A stretch of 64,000 nt of DNA from Paracoccus cavernae (GCA_030410095.1 JAUFRC010000001.1:1872501-1936500), one strand, 5' to 3'; shown: positions 36,355 to 47,121, counted from the first letter of the stretch. Notes: generated from the sequence alone by a model not told the origin. Translations and numbers: made by a program.

Positions 36355-36662
36355 CCCTGCCCTCCTCCGGCCCGAAAAACGCGGCGCAGGGCAATATGCA
36401 GGGAGAGGCAAGCGTCGGAACCTGCACGCATGCTGCCTTGCCCCTTTGCGGCGCGACGCGCAGGACTTGCGGACCCGCAGCATATGCGGAAGCGCTTGCG
36501 TCACGCGGGCGGCTTGCCTAGCAATCAGCTCGGGCATGGCCAAAGCCTTGCCCGCGCGGCACCCTTCAAGACGGGACGTCGCGCTTGCTGTCCGGCCGTC
36601 TCGGGCGGGGTCGATCAAGACAAAGCCGCGGCAATCGCAACCGTGGCGGTCAAGGAGCTGCG
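36355..36662. other. Gene-free stretch between the FliG-like gene and a small membrane gene
   Basis: About 300 bases with no supported gene; open frames here lack ribosome sites and family features. The sequence tgccttgcccctttgc near 36432 also occurs upstream of the acyl-CoA regulator at 43456. The full TTTGCAAA box is present only there. Confidence 0.4.
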
Positions 36663-36805
36663 ATGAGTAATCAAAACGCCATCTGGTTGGCCGCCTTCGT
36701 CGTCGCGGTCTTCGTGATCGACGCCTTGGCCTTTGGCGGCCACCTGCCGATTTTTCTTGAAAGCAGTTTGCCGAGCTGATCGAGTATCTCAGCTTCTGGC
36801 GCTAA
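36663..36805 (+). CDS. Very small membrane protein
   Basis: The product is about 47 aa: [20 protein letters not shown] (membrane helix), then [12 protein letters not shown]. With one A restored near 36763 it ends [14 protein letters not shown]. Similar short proteins with one membrane helix and an aromatic end (FWR) occur in Rhodobacteraceae near gap. Its function is unknown. Without the correction it would end SSLPS at 36779. Confidence 0.55.
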
Positions 36806-36827
36806 CACCCGCCTTCTGGCGCTAACA
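36793..36827. repeat. 15-base tandem duplication
   Basis: cttctggcgctaaca occurs at 36793-36807 and again at 36813-36827, five bases apart. The first copy contains the stop codon of the small membrane protein gene. It looks like a recent local duplication. Confidence 0.8.
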
Positions 36828-36935
36828 TCCGAGTTCCGTCGCCTTTTCCGCTCATATTGCGATCCCGACATTTGCAATCGCCTTGAAATGCTGGCTATTT
36901 GCAGCCGAACCCTGAATCAGCGGCAGAGGAATACC

Positions 36936-37935
36936 ATGACTGTTAAGGTAGCAATCAACGGCTTCGGACGTATTGGTCGCAACGTGCTTCGCGCGATTGT
37001 GGAATCGGGCCGGACCGATATCCAGGTCGTCGCGATCAACGATCTCGGCCCGGTCGAGACCAACGCGCATCTGCTGCGCTTCGATCGGTCCACGGCCGCT
37101 TCCCGCATGAAGTCAAAGTCAGCGGCAATACGATCGACGTCGGCACCGGCCCGATCGAAGTCACCGCCATCCGCAACCCGGCCGAACTGCCCTGGGGCGA
37201 TGTCGATGTCGCGATGGAATGCACCGGCATCTTCACCGATCGCGAGAAAGCCAAGATCCACCTCGAGAACGGCTCCAAGCGCGTTCTGGTCTCGGCTCCC
37301 TCGAACGGCGCGGACAACACCATCGTCTTCGGCGTCAACGACAAGACCCTGACCAAAGACCAGCTGGTCGTCTCGAACGCGAGCTGCACCACGAACTGCC
37401 TGTCGCCGGTCGCCTATGTCCTCAACGAAGCCATCGGCATCACCAAAGGCTTCATGACCACGATCCACAGCTACACCGGCGACCAGCCGACGCTGGACAC
37501 GATGCATGGCGACCTCTACCGCGCCCGCGCGGCCGCTTTGTCGATGATCCCGACCTCGACCGGTGCGGCGAAAGCCGTCGGCCTGGTTCTGCCGGAGCTC
37601 AAAGGCAAGCTCGACGGCGTCGCGATCCGCGTGCCGACCCCGAACGTCTCGGTCGTCGACCTGACGTTCGAGGCATCGCGCGCCACCTCGGTCGAAGAGA
37701 TCAACGAGGCGATCATCGCCGCGTCGAACGGCAAGCTCAAAGGCGTCCTCGGCTTCACCAACCAGCCGAACGTCTCGATCGACTTCAACCACGATCGCAC
37801 AGCTCGGTCTTTGCGCTCGACCAGACCAAAGTCATGGAGGGCAACTTCTGCCGCATCCTGACCTGGTACGACAACGAATGGGGCTTCTCGAACCGCATGT
37901 CCGATACCGCTGTCGCCATGGGCAAGCTGATCTGA
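36936..37935 (+). CDS. gap: Glyceraldehyde-3-phosphate dehydrogenase, type I
   Basis: The product is about 333 aa: Rossmann start [20 protein letters not shown], the catalytic Cys in [20 protein letters not shown], and [20 protein letters not shown]. It ends [20 protein letters not shown]. The enzyme acts in glycolysis/gluconeogenesis or the Calvin cycle. Two lost bases (near 37083 and 37796) split the frame. Restoring them gives [20 protein letters not shown] and [20 protein letters not shown], both standard. A terminator follows. Confidence 0.95.
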
Positions 37936-37963
37936 TCGCGACTGCCGCATTGCCGCAAACAAA

Positions 37964-37988
37964 GACGCGCCCCGAAAGGGGCGTTCTT
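37964..37988 (+). terminator. Terminator after gap
   Basis: ACGCGCCCC-GAAA-GGGGCGTTCTT, 28 bases past the gap stop codon. Confidence 0.85.
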
Positions 37989-38133
37989 CGTTCGGCCTGT
38001 CGCTTGCCGATCCTGATCGGGATCACTTGCGGGGCCTATGTCTTCCTCCGAACCGGACCTGCCGGCCCGACCTCTTTTCCTCGTTCGCCGCTGCGGATCG
38101 TTCCGCCCGCGACCGGCCTCAACTCGAGCGGCC

Positions 38134-38448
38134 TCAGCTCGACTTGCTCAACCGGCGCGCATTGGCCTTGGTGCGGCGACGATAGGGACGCAAAGCCGCC
38201 GAAACGACCTGATCGGCGCGTGCGCCGCGTGCCGCAGCCCGCAAGGCCGCCGTCATCGCTTCATTCGCGGCATCGGCCTTTTCCTGCACCATGCGTTGCG
38301 GTTCGCCGGCATCTTGATGGACCAGCCCCATGAGGCCCGCGGTCCGCATGGCGATCACAGCTTGCGAGTCCCAGGCGATCTGGGCCATCTGCTGCCAAAG
38401 CGCCCAAGGGGCGAACATGGCATTCGGGCCGAAATATCCTGATTTCAT
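38134..38448 (-). CDS. Small conserved-looking helical protein, function unknown
   Basis: The product is 104 aa, MKSGYFGPNAMFAPWALWQQ. Helices rich in Ala/Met/Gln follow (AQIAWDSQAVIAMRTAGLMG, EKADAANEAMTAALRAAARG), with a basic C-terminus (RPYRRRTKANARRLSK). The layout resembles phasin-like or granule-associated small proteins of Rhodobacteraceae, but I do not assign a function. It is divergent from pyrC. Confidence 0.6.
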   Translation of the reverse strand: MKSGYFGPNAMFAPWALWQQMAQIAWDSQAVIAMRTAGLMGLVHQDAGEPQRMVQEKADAANEAMTAALRAAARGARADQVVSAALRPYRRRTKANARRLSKSS

Positions 38449-38575
38449 CTCTTTTCTTTTCCTTTCCTGTCGCGCAGTTCCAATGCTGAACCTCTAAGAT
38501 AGTGATGCCAAGTTCCACTTTAGGGCAAGAACCGCCCTTTCATTGTCGCGCGACAACGCAATATAAGGCGAAATC

Positions 38576-39619
38576 ATGACGCATTCATTGACAATCAGCC
38601 GCCCCGACGACTGGCATCTGCATTTGCGCGATGGCGCGATGCTGGATGCAGTTTGCGGATATTCCTCACATTTCGGCCGCGCGATCATCATGCCGAACCT
38701 TGTGCCTCCGGTCGTGACCGCAGAGCAGGCCGCCGCTTACCGCGACCGGATTCTCGCCGCGCGCCCCGAGGGCATGACGTTGCGTCCCCTGATGACGCTT
38801 TACCTCACGGAAGCCACAAATCCGGCCGATATCGTCGCGGCCCATGCGGCCGGGATCATCTCGGCGGTCAAGCTGTATCCGGCGGGTGCGACGACCAATT
38901 CCGCCAGCGGCGTGCGCGATTTCGACAAGGCCCGTCCGGTGTTCGACGCCATGGCCGAGGCCGGCATTCCGCTGTGCTTCCACGGTGAAGTCACCGATCC
39001 GGAAGTCGATATTTTCGACCGCGAAGCGGTTTTCATCGACCGCGTGCTTGAACCGATCCGCCGCGCCCAGCCTGCGCTGCGCGTGATCATGGAACATATC
39101 ACGACGAAAGACGGTGCAGACTACGTCCGCTCGGGCGACAATATCGCGGCGACGATCACCACCCATCACCTCGTTATCAACCGCAACCACATCCTCGTGG
39201 GCGGGATCAAGCCGCATTACTACTGCCTGCCGGTCGCCAAACGCGAAAGCCACCGTCTGGCTTTGCGCGAAGCCGCGACCTCGGGCGATGGCCGCTTCTT
39301 CCTCGGGACCGATTCAGCGCCCCATCCCGATCACGCCAAGGAAAGCGCCTGCGGCTGTGCGGGTTGCTTTACCGCGCCCAATACCATGTCGATCCTCGCC
39401 CATGTCTTCGAGGAGGACGGCGCGCTCGACAAGCTCGAGGCCTTCACCTCGCTCAACGGTCCGGCCTATTACGGCCTGCCGGTCAACGCCGACAAGATCC
39501 GTCTGGTCAAGCGCGACACTCCTGCGGCATATCCCGCGAAAATCCAGGCCGGCGACGAGACGGTAACCGTCTTTGATCCCGGCTATCCCCTGTACTGGCA
39601 TGTCGAGGACGCCCAATGA
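38576..39619 (+). CDS. pyrC: Dihydroorotase, class II
   Basis: The 347-aa product is intact. Zinc ligands are in [12 protein letters not shown], the carboxylated Lys in [18 protein letters not shown], His ligands in FHGEVTD and MEHITTKDG, and the Asp in [16 protein letters not shown]. It converts carbamoyl-aspartate to dihydroorotate in pyrimidine synthesis. It overlaps pyrE by four bases (ATGA), so the two are translationally coupled. Confidence 0.97.
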   Translation: MTHSLTISRPDDWHLHLRDGAMLDAVCGYSSHFGRAIIMPNLVPPVVTAEQAAAYRDRILAARPEGMTLRPLMTLYLTEATNPADIVAAHAAGIISAVKLYPAGATTNSASGVRDFDKARPVFDAMAEAGIPLCFHGEVTDPEVDIFDREAVFIDRVLEPIRRAQPALRVIMEHITTKDGADYVRSGDNIAATITTHHLVINRNHILVGGIKPHYYCLPVAKRESHRLALREAATSGDGRFFLGTDSAPHPDHAKESACGCAGCFTAPNTMSILAHVFEEDGALDKLEAFTSLNGPAYYGLPVNADKIRLVKRDTPAAYPAKIQAGDETVTVFDPGYPLYWHVEDAQ

Positions 39620-40287
39620 CCCTGCCCTTCCCGCCCCGCGAAGAAATCGCCCGCCTTTCCGCCCGCATGCTGCTTGAAATCGGTGCCGTCCATTTCAACG
39701 CGGTCGAGCCCTATACCTATGCCTCGGGCCTCAAGGGGCCGACCTATATCGACTGCCGCAAGCTGATCTCCTTTCCGCGCATCCGCTCGACCTTGATGGA
39801 TTTCATGGCGGCGACGGTCCTGCGCAATGCGGGCTTCGATGCTTTCGACAATATCGCGGGCGGCGAGACCGCGGGTATCCCCTTTGCCGCGCTGGTCGCC
39901 GAACGGCTTGAACTGCCGATGACCTATGTGCGCAAGAAACCCAAGGGTTACGGCCGCAACGCCCGTATCGAAGGCGCGATGACCGAGGGCCAGCGCGTCC
40001 TTCTGGTCGAGGATCTGACCACCGACGGCGGCTCGAAGCTGAGCTTCGTCGATGCGATCCGCGAAACCGGCGCGACCTGCGGCCATACCGCCGTGATCTT
40101 CTACTACGACATCTTCAAGGATACGCCGAAACGCCTCGGCGATCACGGGGTCGAACTGCATTACCTGTGCACCTGGTGGGATGTTCTCGCCGAGGCACGC
40201 GAGCAGGGCAAATTCGACAAGGCGACGCTTGACGAGGTCGAGGCCTTCCTGTCCGATCCGCGGGCATGGCAGGCCGCGCATCCCTGA
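39616..40287 (+). CDS. pyrE: Orotate phosphoribosyltransferase
   Basis: The 223-aa product [20 protein letters not shown]... is intact. The PRPP-binding motif is [15 protein letters not shown] near residue 130, with [16 protein letters not shown] before it. It makes orotidine monophosphate from orotate and PRPP. It is the second gene of pyrC-pyrE and is followed by a terminator. Confidence 0.96.
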   Translation: MTLPFPPREEIARLSARMLLEIGAVHFNAVEPYTYASGLKGPTYIDCRKLISFPRIRSTLMDFMAATVLRNAGFDAFDNIAGGETAGIPFAALVAERLELPMTYVRKKPKGYGRNARIEGAMTEGQRVLLVEDLTTDGGSKLSFVDAIRETGATCGHTAVIFYYDIFKDTPKRLGDHGVELHYLCTWWDVLAEAREQGKFDKATLDEVEAFLSDPRAWQAAHP

Positions 40288-40352
40288 TTGATATGCACCG
40301 GCGGTCCGGATTGCGCTTTGCATGCCGGACCACCAGATTTGCGAGATAGCCC

Positions 40353-40383
40353 CAAGCCCCGCTTTGTGAGATAAGCGGGGCTT
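40353..40383 (+). terminator. Terminator after pyrE
   Basis: AAGCCCCGCTT-tgtgaga-TAAGCGGGGCTT, located between pyrE and dnaB. Confidence 0.8.
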
Positions 40384-40406
40384 CACTGACTTGAGGATCG
40401 AGAGAA

Positions 40407-41902
40407 ATGACCGAGCTGCGCGCTTTGGAAATCAGACCCCGGCGGAACTCGCCAGCGCAGCAGCCGAGCAGGCCGTCCCCTTCTCGATCGAGGCGGAGCA
40501 GCAGCTTCTGGGCGCGCTTCTGACCAATAACGAGGTTTTCGACCATGTGACGCGCATCATCGCGCCGCCGCATTTCTACGACCCCGTGCACCGCCGCATC
40601 TACGAAATCTGCGCCGAGCGGATCACCAAGAACGCGCTGGCGAGCCCGGTGACGATCAAAGCCTTCATGGAAAACGATCAGGGCCTGAAGGATCTGGGCG
40701 GTCCGGCCTATCTGGCGCGACTGGCGGCAGCGGCGATCTCGTCCCATGCCGCGCGCGATTATGCGCAGATGATCCGCGAATTCGCACTGCGCCGCGATCT
40801 GATCGGGCTCGGTCAGGACATCGCCTCGCGCGCCTCGCATGTGACGGTCGACGACAATGCCGAGGACCAGATCAAGGCCGCCGAACAGGTGCTTTACAAG
40901 CTCGGCGAACAGGGCGTCGCGGAACGTGGTTTCCAAAGCTTCCTTTCGGCCGTCACCGGTGCCTTGAACGCGGCCAATGCCGCATATAGCCGTGGCGGCG
41001 GGCTTTCGGGGGTCTCCTCGGGGCTGGTCGATCTCGACCATAAAATGGGCGGCCTGAACCGTTCCGACCTCATCATTCTGGCCGGTCGCCCCTCGATGGG
41101 GAAAACCTCGCTTGCCACCAACATCGCCTTCAACGTCGCCAAGGCGCACCGGATGGGCGAGTTGCCCGACGGCTCGCACGGCACGGTTTCGGGCGGCGTC
41201 GTGGGTTTCTTCAGCCTCGAGATGTCGGCCGACCAGCTCGCCGCGCGTATCCTGTCCGAAGCGGCCGAGGTCCCGTCCGAAAACATCCGCCGCGGCGACA
41301 TGTCCGAGGACGAATTCCGCCGCTTCGTGCAGGCCGCGCATGATCTGCAGAACTGCCCGCTCTATATCGACGACACGCCCGCGCTGCCGATCAACCAGCT
41401 TGCAGCGCGCGCGCGCAAACTCAAGCGCACGATGGGGCTCGATCTGCTGATCGTCGACTATCTCCAGCTTCTGCGCGCGGCCACCGCCAAGGACAGCCGC
41501 GTCAACGAGGTCTCCGAGATCACCCAAGGGCTCAAGGCCGTCGCCAAGGAGTTGGATATCCCCGTGATCGCGCTGTCGCAGCTCTCGCGTGCGGTCGAAA
41601 GCCGCGAGGACAAGCGGCCGCAGCTTTCCGACCTGCGCAGATCCGGCTCGATCGAACAGGACGCCGATATCGTGATGTTCGTGTTCCGCGAGGAATATTA
41701 CAAGGAACGCGAGAAGCCCGCCGATCACGAGCTGGACAAGATGGCGACCTGGCAGCAGGTCATGGAGGCCTGTCACGGCAAGGCCGAGGTCATCATCGGC
41801 AAGCAGCGTCACGGTCCGATCGGCACGGTCGAGCTGAGCTTCGAAGGCCGCTTCACCCGTTTCGGCAATCTCGAGAAACACCGCTCCAACTGGGATCAAT
41901 GA
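40407..41902 (+). CDS. dnaB: Replicative DNA helicase
   Basis: The product is about 498 aa. The N-terminal domain starts PFSIEAEQQLLGALLTNNEV; the RecA-like motor has Walker A ILAGRPSMGKTSLATNIAFN, Walker B LDLLIVDYLQLL and the DnaB4/arginine-finger region VIALSQLSRAVESREDKRPQ then LSDLRRSGSIEQDADIVMF. It unwinds DNA at the fork as a hexamer. The likely start ATG at 40407 (MTELRAL...) reads into the main frame only after one base lost near 40430 is restored. The in-frame TTG at 40391 is a less convincing start. Confidence 0.95.
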
Positions 41903-42252
41903 TGTCTCTGCCCATTCCGGCCGTCACCATCGGCCTGCTGCTGGCCTCGAATATCTTCATGACCTTCGCATGGTACGGCCACCTGAAATACAAGGCCGCG
42001 CCCCTGTTCATCGTCATTCTGGCCAGCTGGGGCATCGCCTTTTTCGAATACCTGCTGCAGGTGCCCGCCAACCGGATCGGCTATGGCCATTTCAGCGCGG
42101 CGCAGCTGAAAACCATTCAGGAAGTCATCAGTCTTTCGGTTTTCGCGATCTTTTCGTGGGCCTATCTGGGCGAGAAGATCACTTGGCAACATGGGATCGG
42201 CTTTGCGCTGATCTGTCTGGGCGCGTGGTTCGTTTTTCATGACTGGAGCTAA
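41899..42252 (+). CDS. DUF486 (DMT-superfamily-like) membrane protein
   Basis: The product is 117 aa with four membrane helices (VTIGLLLASNIFMTFAWYGH, APLFIVILASWGIAFFEYLL, LSVFAIFSWAYLGE, HGIGFALICLGAWFVFHDW). The VPANRIGYGHFSAAQLKTIQ segment is the DUF486 hallmark. It may be a small transporter; the substrate is unknown. It starts within the dnaB stop (ATGATG) and overlaps the exporter gene downstream. Confidence 0.85.
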   Translation: MMSLPIPAVTIGLLLASNIFMTFAWYGHLKYKAAPLFIVILASWGIAFFEYLLQVPANRIGYGHFSAAQLKTIQEVISLSVFAIFSWAYLGEKITWQHGIGFALICLGAWFVFHDWS

Positions 42253-43435
42253 GGGCGCGGCAAGATCCGCCCCGCATATCGCGACGCTGGTTCTGATCTC
42301 GGGGCTGGCGGCGCTGTCGCTGAACGTCTTCCTGCCCTCGCTGCCGGGCATGGCCAGGCATTTCGAGGTCGATTACGCGACGATGCAGCTGTCGGTTTCG
42401 GCCTATCTCGGGGTGGGTGCGCTGATGCAGCTGGCCTCGGGGCCGATCAGCGACCTCTTCGGGCGGCGTCCGGTGATGCTGGTGGCACTGGTCGTCTTTC
42501 TGCTCGCGACCATCGGCACCGTTTTTGCCCCCGACGCGCAGAGTTTCCTTGCCTTCCGCCTCACTCAGGCCGTGATCACGGCAGGCTTCGTGATCTCGCG
42601 CGCGATGGTGCGCGATCTCGTGACCGGCGAGAATGCCGCGAGCCTTCTGGGCTATGTCACGATGGGCATGTCGATCGTGCCGATGATCGCGCCGGTTTTC
42701 GGCGGTATCCTTGACGAGGCCTTCGGCTGGCAGGCCAATTTCGTCCTGATGGGGGCCTGCGGTCTGGCGGTCTTCCTGCTGTGCTGGTTCGATCTGGGAG
42801 AGACCGCGCAGGTCAGCAGCCAACCGTTCAAAAGCCAGCTTTCCTCCTATGGAGCGCTGGCGCGGTCGGGGTTGTTTTGGGGCTATGCCGCGACCATCAC
42901 CCTCGCTTCGGGCTCGTTCTTCGCCTATCTCGGCGGCGCGCCTTTTGTTGGCTCCGAGGTCTTCAACCTGACCTCATCGCAGGTCGGCTATTGGTTTGCC
43001 GCGCCCTCGCTGGGTTACGCGCTCGGCAACTACATCTCGGGGCGGTTCGCCATGCGCATCGGGATGCGGCATCTGATTACGGCCGGGGTTCTGGTCTCGA
43101 CCGTCGCGCTCGGTCTGGCGTTTCTGGCCGATCTCTCGGGTCTGCATCAGCCCTTGATCTTCTTCGGATCGGTTGCGGCTTTGGGGCTGGGCAACGGGCT
43201 TTTGCTGCCGAGCGCCAATGCCGGCATGATGAGCGTGCGGCCCGAGCTGGCCGGCACCGCCGCAGGTCTTGGCGGCGCGATGAGCGTGGCGGGCGGCGCG
43301 GCGCTGGCGGCGCTGGCCGGCGCGCTCCTTCACGACGACAGCGGTGCCTTGCCGCTTCTGGCCGTGATGCTTGCCTCGGCCGTCGCTTCGGTCGCGACCG
43401 TGATCTATACGCTCAACCGCAGCAAACGTCCCTGA
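42239..43435 (+). CDS. Bcr/CflA-family multidrug exporter (MFS)
   Basis: The product is 398 aa with 12 predicted helices. The MFS loop motif between helices 2 and 3 is SGPISDLFGRRPVMLVALVV, and the 12-TMS drug-exporter motif is FRLTQAVITAGFVISRAMVR. The C-terminal half has LGLGNGLLLPSANAGMMSVR then PELAGTAAGLGGAM, the Bcr/CflA pattern. It probably exports drugs or small metabolites by proton antiport. The gene is intact and overlaps the DUF486 gene by 14 bases. Confidence 0.88.
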   Translation: MTGAKGAARSAPHIATLVLISGLAALSLNVFLPSLPGMARHFEVDYATMQLSVSAYLGVGALMQLASGPISDLFGRRPVMLVALVVFLLATIGTVFAPDAQSFLAFRLTQAVITAGFVISRAMVRDLVTGENAASLLGYVTMGMSIVPMIAPVFGGILDEAFGWQANFVLMGACGLAVFLLCWFDLGETAQVSSQPFKSQLSSYGALARSGLFWGYAATITLASGSFFAYLGGAPFVGSEVFNLTSSQVGYWFAAPSLGYALGNYISGRFAMRIGMRHLITAGVLVSTVALGLAFLADLSGLHQPLIFFGSVAALGLGNGLLLPSANAGMMSVRPELAGTAAGLGGAMSVAGGAALAALAGALLHDDSGALPLLAVMLASAVASVATVIYTLNRSKRP

Positions 43436-43466
43436 CCGCAGCCTGATCACGCTCTTGCCTTGCCCC

Positions 43467-43494
43467 TTTGCAAAGCCTATGCGCATTTTGCAAA
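43467..43494. promoter_or_regulatory. Two TTTGCAAA boxes, probable binding site of the ScfR-type regulator
   Basis: TTTGCAAA occurs at 43467-43474 and 43487-43494, with centres 20 bases apart (two helix turns), 29 bases before the regulator start. RamB/PccR-type regulators of this family are known to use TTTGCAAA-like sites, so autoregulation is likely. The spacing is wider than the N4 spacing I recall for PccR. Confidence 0.7.
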
Positions 43495-43522
43495 GAGGGT
43501 ACAGCAAAGGGCGGAGCAAAGA

Positions 43523-44916
43523 ATGGCCACGCAAAAGATCTATGCCGGTGCCGCCCTGCGCGAAACGCGGGCTCGCGCCAAGCTGACCCAACGCGCCTTT
43601 GCCGACCGGCTCGGCGTGTCCCTGCCCTACCTGTCGCAGATGGAGAACAACCACCGTCCGGTTTCGGCGGGGTTCTGCTGAAACTCGCCTCCGAATTTTC
43701 GCTGGATCTGAGCGCGATGGCGGTAGGCGACGCCGACCGCATGGTGGTCGATCTGGCCGAGGCTTTGGCCGATCCGGTCTTTGACGCGCCTCCGGGCATG
43801 ATCGACCTGCGCCTTGCCACCAATAACGCTCCTGCCTTCGCCCGCGCATTCCTCCAGCTTTACCGTGCCCATCGCGAGGGGCAGGAGCGGCTGGCCGCGC
43901 TGGACGAGGCGCTGGGATCGGGGATGCAGAACACCGCCTCCTCGCCTTGGGAAGAGGTCCGCGATTTCTTTCACTACACCGACAATTACATCGACGCCGT
44001 GGACCGCGCCGCCGAGCATTTCGCCATGGCCGAGCCCGACATGCCCCCGCTCGAGCGCGCGATCCAAGCGCTTGGCCAGCGCGGCATGCGGCTGAGCACC
44101 GCCGAACTGGGCACCAGCGTGGTCTTTCGCCGCGAGGGCGACCACATCACGATGAATGCGGCCGCGAACCGCCAGACCCTGGCCTTCCAGCTGATGCATC
44201 TGATCGCGCTCGAGACGCGCGGCACCCTGCTCGATGCCACGCTCGAACTGGCGCGCTTTCGCAGCGACAGCGCCCGCGACATCGCCCGCGTCGGGCTCGC
44301 GAACTATTTCGCCGGTGCCGCGATGATGCCCTATTCGCGCTTTCTTGCAACCGCACAGGCCGAGCGCCACGACCTCGAGCGCCTCGCGCATCTGTTTCAC
44401 GCCTCGCTCGAACAGGTCGCGCACCGGCTGTCGACCATGCAACGCGCGGGCAACAAGGGCGTGCCCTTCTTCTTCGTACGCGTCGATCAGGCCGGCACGA
44501 TCACCAAGCGCCATTCCGCGACGCGGCTGCAATTCGCGCGTTTCGGCGGGGCCTGCCCGCTCTGGACGGTGCATCAAGCCTTCGAGACCCCGACCCGCTT
44601 CCTGCGCCAACTGGCCGAGACGCCGGACGGCAAGCGCTATCTTTGCCTGTCGCGCGATGTCTCGAAACCGGGCGGGACATTCAATGCGCCGATGCGGCGC
44701 TTCGCGATCTGTCTGGGCTGCGAAATCACCCATGCCCGCGACATGGTCTATGCCGACGGTCTGGATCTGAGTAACCCGAATCTCTTCGAGCCGATCGGGA
44801 TCTCCTGCCGAATCTGCCCGCGCCAGAACTGCCACCAACGCTCGGTTCCGCCGGTCGACCGCATGATATCCATTCCCGAGGATCGGGCAGGACCGCTGCC
44901 CTACAGCTTTTCCTGA
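43523..44916 (+). CDS. Short-chain fatty acyl-CoA regulator (ScfR family), XRE type
   Basis: The product is about 464 aa once one G is restored near 43672 (GGGG run, SAG-VLLKLASEF). Residues 8-65 form an XRE helix-turn-helix (YAGAALRETRARAKLTQRAF, LGVSLPYLSQMENNHRPVSA). The centre resembles the M78/IrrE-like domain (MNAAANRQTLAFQLMHLIAL then ETRGTLLDATLEL). The end is the ScfR sensory domain with a Cys cluster (CLGCEITHARDMVYADGLDL, CRICPRQNCHQRSVPPVDRM). Family members sense acyl-CoAs and switch carbon-assimilation genes. The target pathway here is not visible. Confidence 0.88.
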
Positions 44917-45279
44917 CCGGCAAAAGGTCGCAGAAAACGTGACGTCTCGGCGCCCGAAAAGTGCTCCGAACCGGCCCTTCAAAGCGCATGAATCGTCGGG
45001 TTCCGTCCGGAGGACGCGCTTTCCGTCACCTTTTCGCGCATCGGAATCACCTGCAATCGTTAACCGAAATTGAAATTTCAGGCGGCGCGAACGCGTTTAT
45101 TGGCATCCGGTTCCCGTATTTCGGCGAAAATTCGCCAGTACCCCCAGATTTGGCGGCAAATTGCCAAATGTTCTATTCGTTCCGATCGTGGATGTTGCAA
45201 TCAAGGCACAGTTCCGGTTTACCCGTTCCATCAGCGACCGAACCTCTGCTCGGCCCGGTTGCTCCAACAATAATGGACA
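44917..45279. other. Gene-free stretch before the M23 peptidase
   Basis: About 360 bases with no supported gene. It has several AT-rich blocks (near 45060-45130 and 45165-45200) likely to hold the promoter of the peptidase-bactofilin operon. No clear terminator for the regulator gene is seen. Confidence 0.4.
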
Positions 45280-46588
45280 GTGACCTTGGGCCTCACCAAC
45301 CGCTTGAACGCGACGCTGGAACGCTGGCTGCCTGAACAGCGTCTCTTTCTGAAATCCGATGCCAATGCGCGATTTGTCCGCTTGCGTCCGTTGACCCAAC
45401 TGGGCGCCCTGGGGGCGTCGCTCTGGTCTTCGGCTGGACGATCATCGCCAGTTCGATCCTCGTGATCGGCACGGTCAGCGAGGGCTCGTCGCGCGATCAA
45501 ACGGTTCAAGCCCAACATGCGTTCGAGGCCCGCCTCGCCGCCCTTTCGGCAGAGCGCGACCTGCGCGCCACCGAAGCGGCCGCCGCGCAGAGCCGCTTTG
45601 CGGTGGCGCTGGATCAGGTCTCCTCGATGCAATCGCAGCTGCTCGCTTCGGAAAGCAAACGCCGCGAACTGGAAACCGGGATCGGCGCGGTCCAAGCCAC
45701 CCTCCACAACACCGTTCTCGCGCTCAATGCGAGCAAAGGTAAGGATGCGGCCGAAGGCGAGCAGGCCACGGCGCAGCTCGACGCCGACCGCATGTCGGAA
45801 TTCTCGGTCGCTTTGGACATTCTCTCGGGCGAGCTGAAACAAGCCGCGTCCGACCGCCTTCAGGCCGAAAGCGATTCCGCCGAAGCCCGTCGCGAGGCAC
45901 AGGAAATCGCGCTCGAGCGTGACCGGATCGTTGCGCGCAACGACGCGCTCTTTGCCGAGATAGAAAGCGCCGTCACCGTCTCGACCGAGCCGCTGGACCG
46001 CATGTTCCGCCGCGTCGGCATGGACCCCGATGCGCTGCTGCGCAAAGTCCGCGCCGGCTATTCGGGAACCGGCGGCCCGCTGGAGCCGGCAGGCTACTCG
46101 ACCCGCGGCAATGCCGCGATCACCCAGAACGACGCCAAGGTCAAAGAGATCATGGTTTCGCTCGACAAGATCAACACCTACCGCATCGCCGTCGACAAGC
46201 TTCCGCTGGCCATGCCGGTCAAGAACGCCTTCCGCTACACCTCGCCTTACGGCGCGCGCTGGGGTCGTCGCCACGAAGGCATCGACATGGCCGGTCCGGT
46301 CGGAACCGCGATCTATTCGACCGCAGACGGCGAAGTGATTTTCGCAGGCTGGCAGCGCGGTTACGGCAATCTCATCAAGATCCGCCACGAGCTCGGCACC
46401 GAGACACGATACGGTCATCTGTCCAAGATCGGGTAAAAGTCGGGCAAAAGGTATCGCGTGGTGCCCAGATCGGTGATATGGGCAATACCGGTAGATCGAC
46501 CGGATCGCATCTTCACTATGAAGTCCGCGTAGAAGGTCGTTCCGTGGATCCCATGAGTTTCATCAAGGCAGCCCAAAATGTTTTCTAA
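45280..46588 (+). CDS. M23-family murein endopeptidase, membrane anchored
   Basis: The product is about 436 aa with two bases restored (near 45413 in a GGGGG run, and 46433). A short cytoplasmic start (TLGLTNRLNATLERWLPEQR) leads to one membrane helix (LGGVALVFGWTIIASSILVI). A long coiled coil follows (residues 70-230, such as FEARLAALSAERDLRATEAA). The LytM/M23 domain has GRRHEGIDMAG (zinc His/Asp), TRYGHLSKI and GRSTGSHLHYEVRVEGRSVD. It cuts peptidoglycan crosslinks. The stop overlaps the bactofilin start, the known LmdC/BacA-type pairing for cell-shape control. The GTG start is uncertain. Confidence 0.85.
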
Positions 46589-47086
46589 GACCCGTGTCAC
46601 CGAGCCAGGCCCCCGTCAGCAGCCGGCGGCTGAAACTGAAACGACGCCGACCCGCAGCTTTGACACGACGCCAAGCTACGAAGCCCCTCGGCACCCGCTC
46701 CGCGTCAACGCGGCACGCCGTCGGTTCTCTCCGCCGACCTGATCGTCACCGGCAACATCAAGACCGCTGGCGACGTCCAGATCGAAGGCACTGTTGAAGG
46801 CGACATCCGCGCCCATCAGTTGATCGTCGGCGAAACCGCAACGATCAAAGGCGAGATCGTCGCCGACGAGATCGTGGTCAACGGCCGTGTCGTCGGTCGC
46901 GTGCGCGGCCTCAAAGTCCGCCTGACCGCAACCGCCCGCGTTGAAGGCGACATCGTCCACAAGACCATCGCCATCGAATCCGGTGCGCATTTCGAAGGTT
47001 CGGTCCAGCGTCAGGACGACCCGCTCCAGAATGCGTCCATGGCGAAACTCGCCCCGCCGCGCACCAGCTCGTCGGATGCCGAATAA
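46578..47086 (+). CDS. Bactofilin
   Basis: The product is about 169 aa after restoring one base near 46695. A disordered N-terminus (MFSKTRVTEPGPRQQPA) is followed by the bactofilin beta-helix: SVLSADLIVTGNIKTAGDVQ, then IEGTVEGDIRAHQLIVGETA, IKGEIVADEIVVNGRVVGRV and HKTIAIESGAHFEGSVQRQD. Bactofilins polymerise without nucleotide on the inner membrane and position peptidoglycan enzymes. The ATG overlaps the M23 peptidase stop, implying the two act together. Confidence 0.92.
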
Positions 47087-47121
47087 GCAGGCTGTGCAAG
47101 CGCAAGCTTGAGGGAATGAGG

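Noticed and set aside
36427..36445. Acyl-CoA regulator binding site before the small membrane gene
   Set aside because: It shares the tgccttgcccctttgc lead with 43456 but lacks the TTTGCAAA palindrome.
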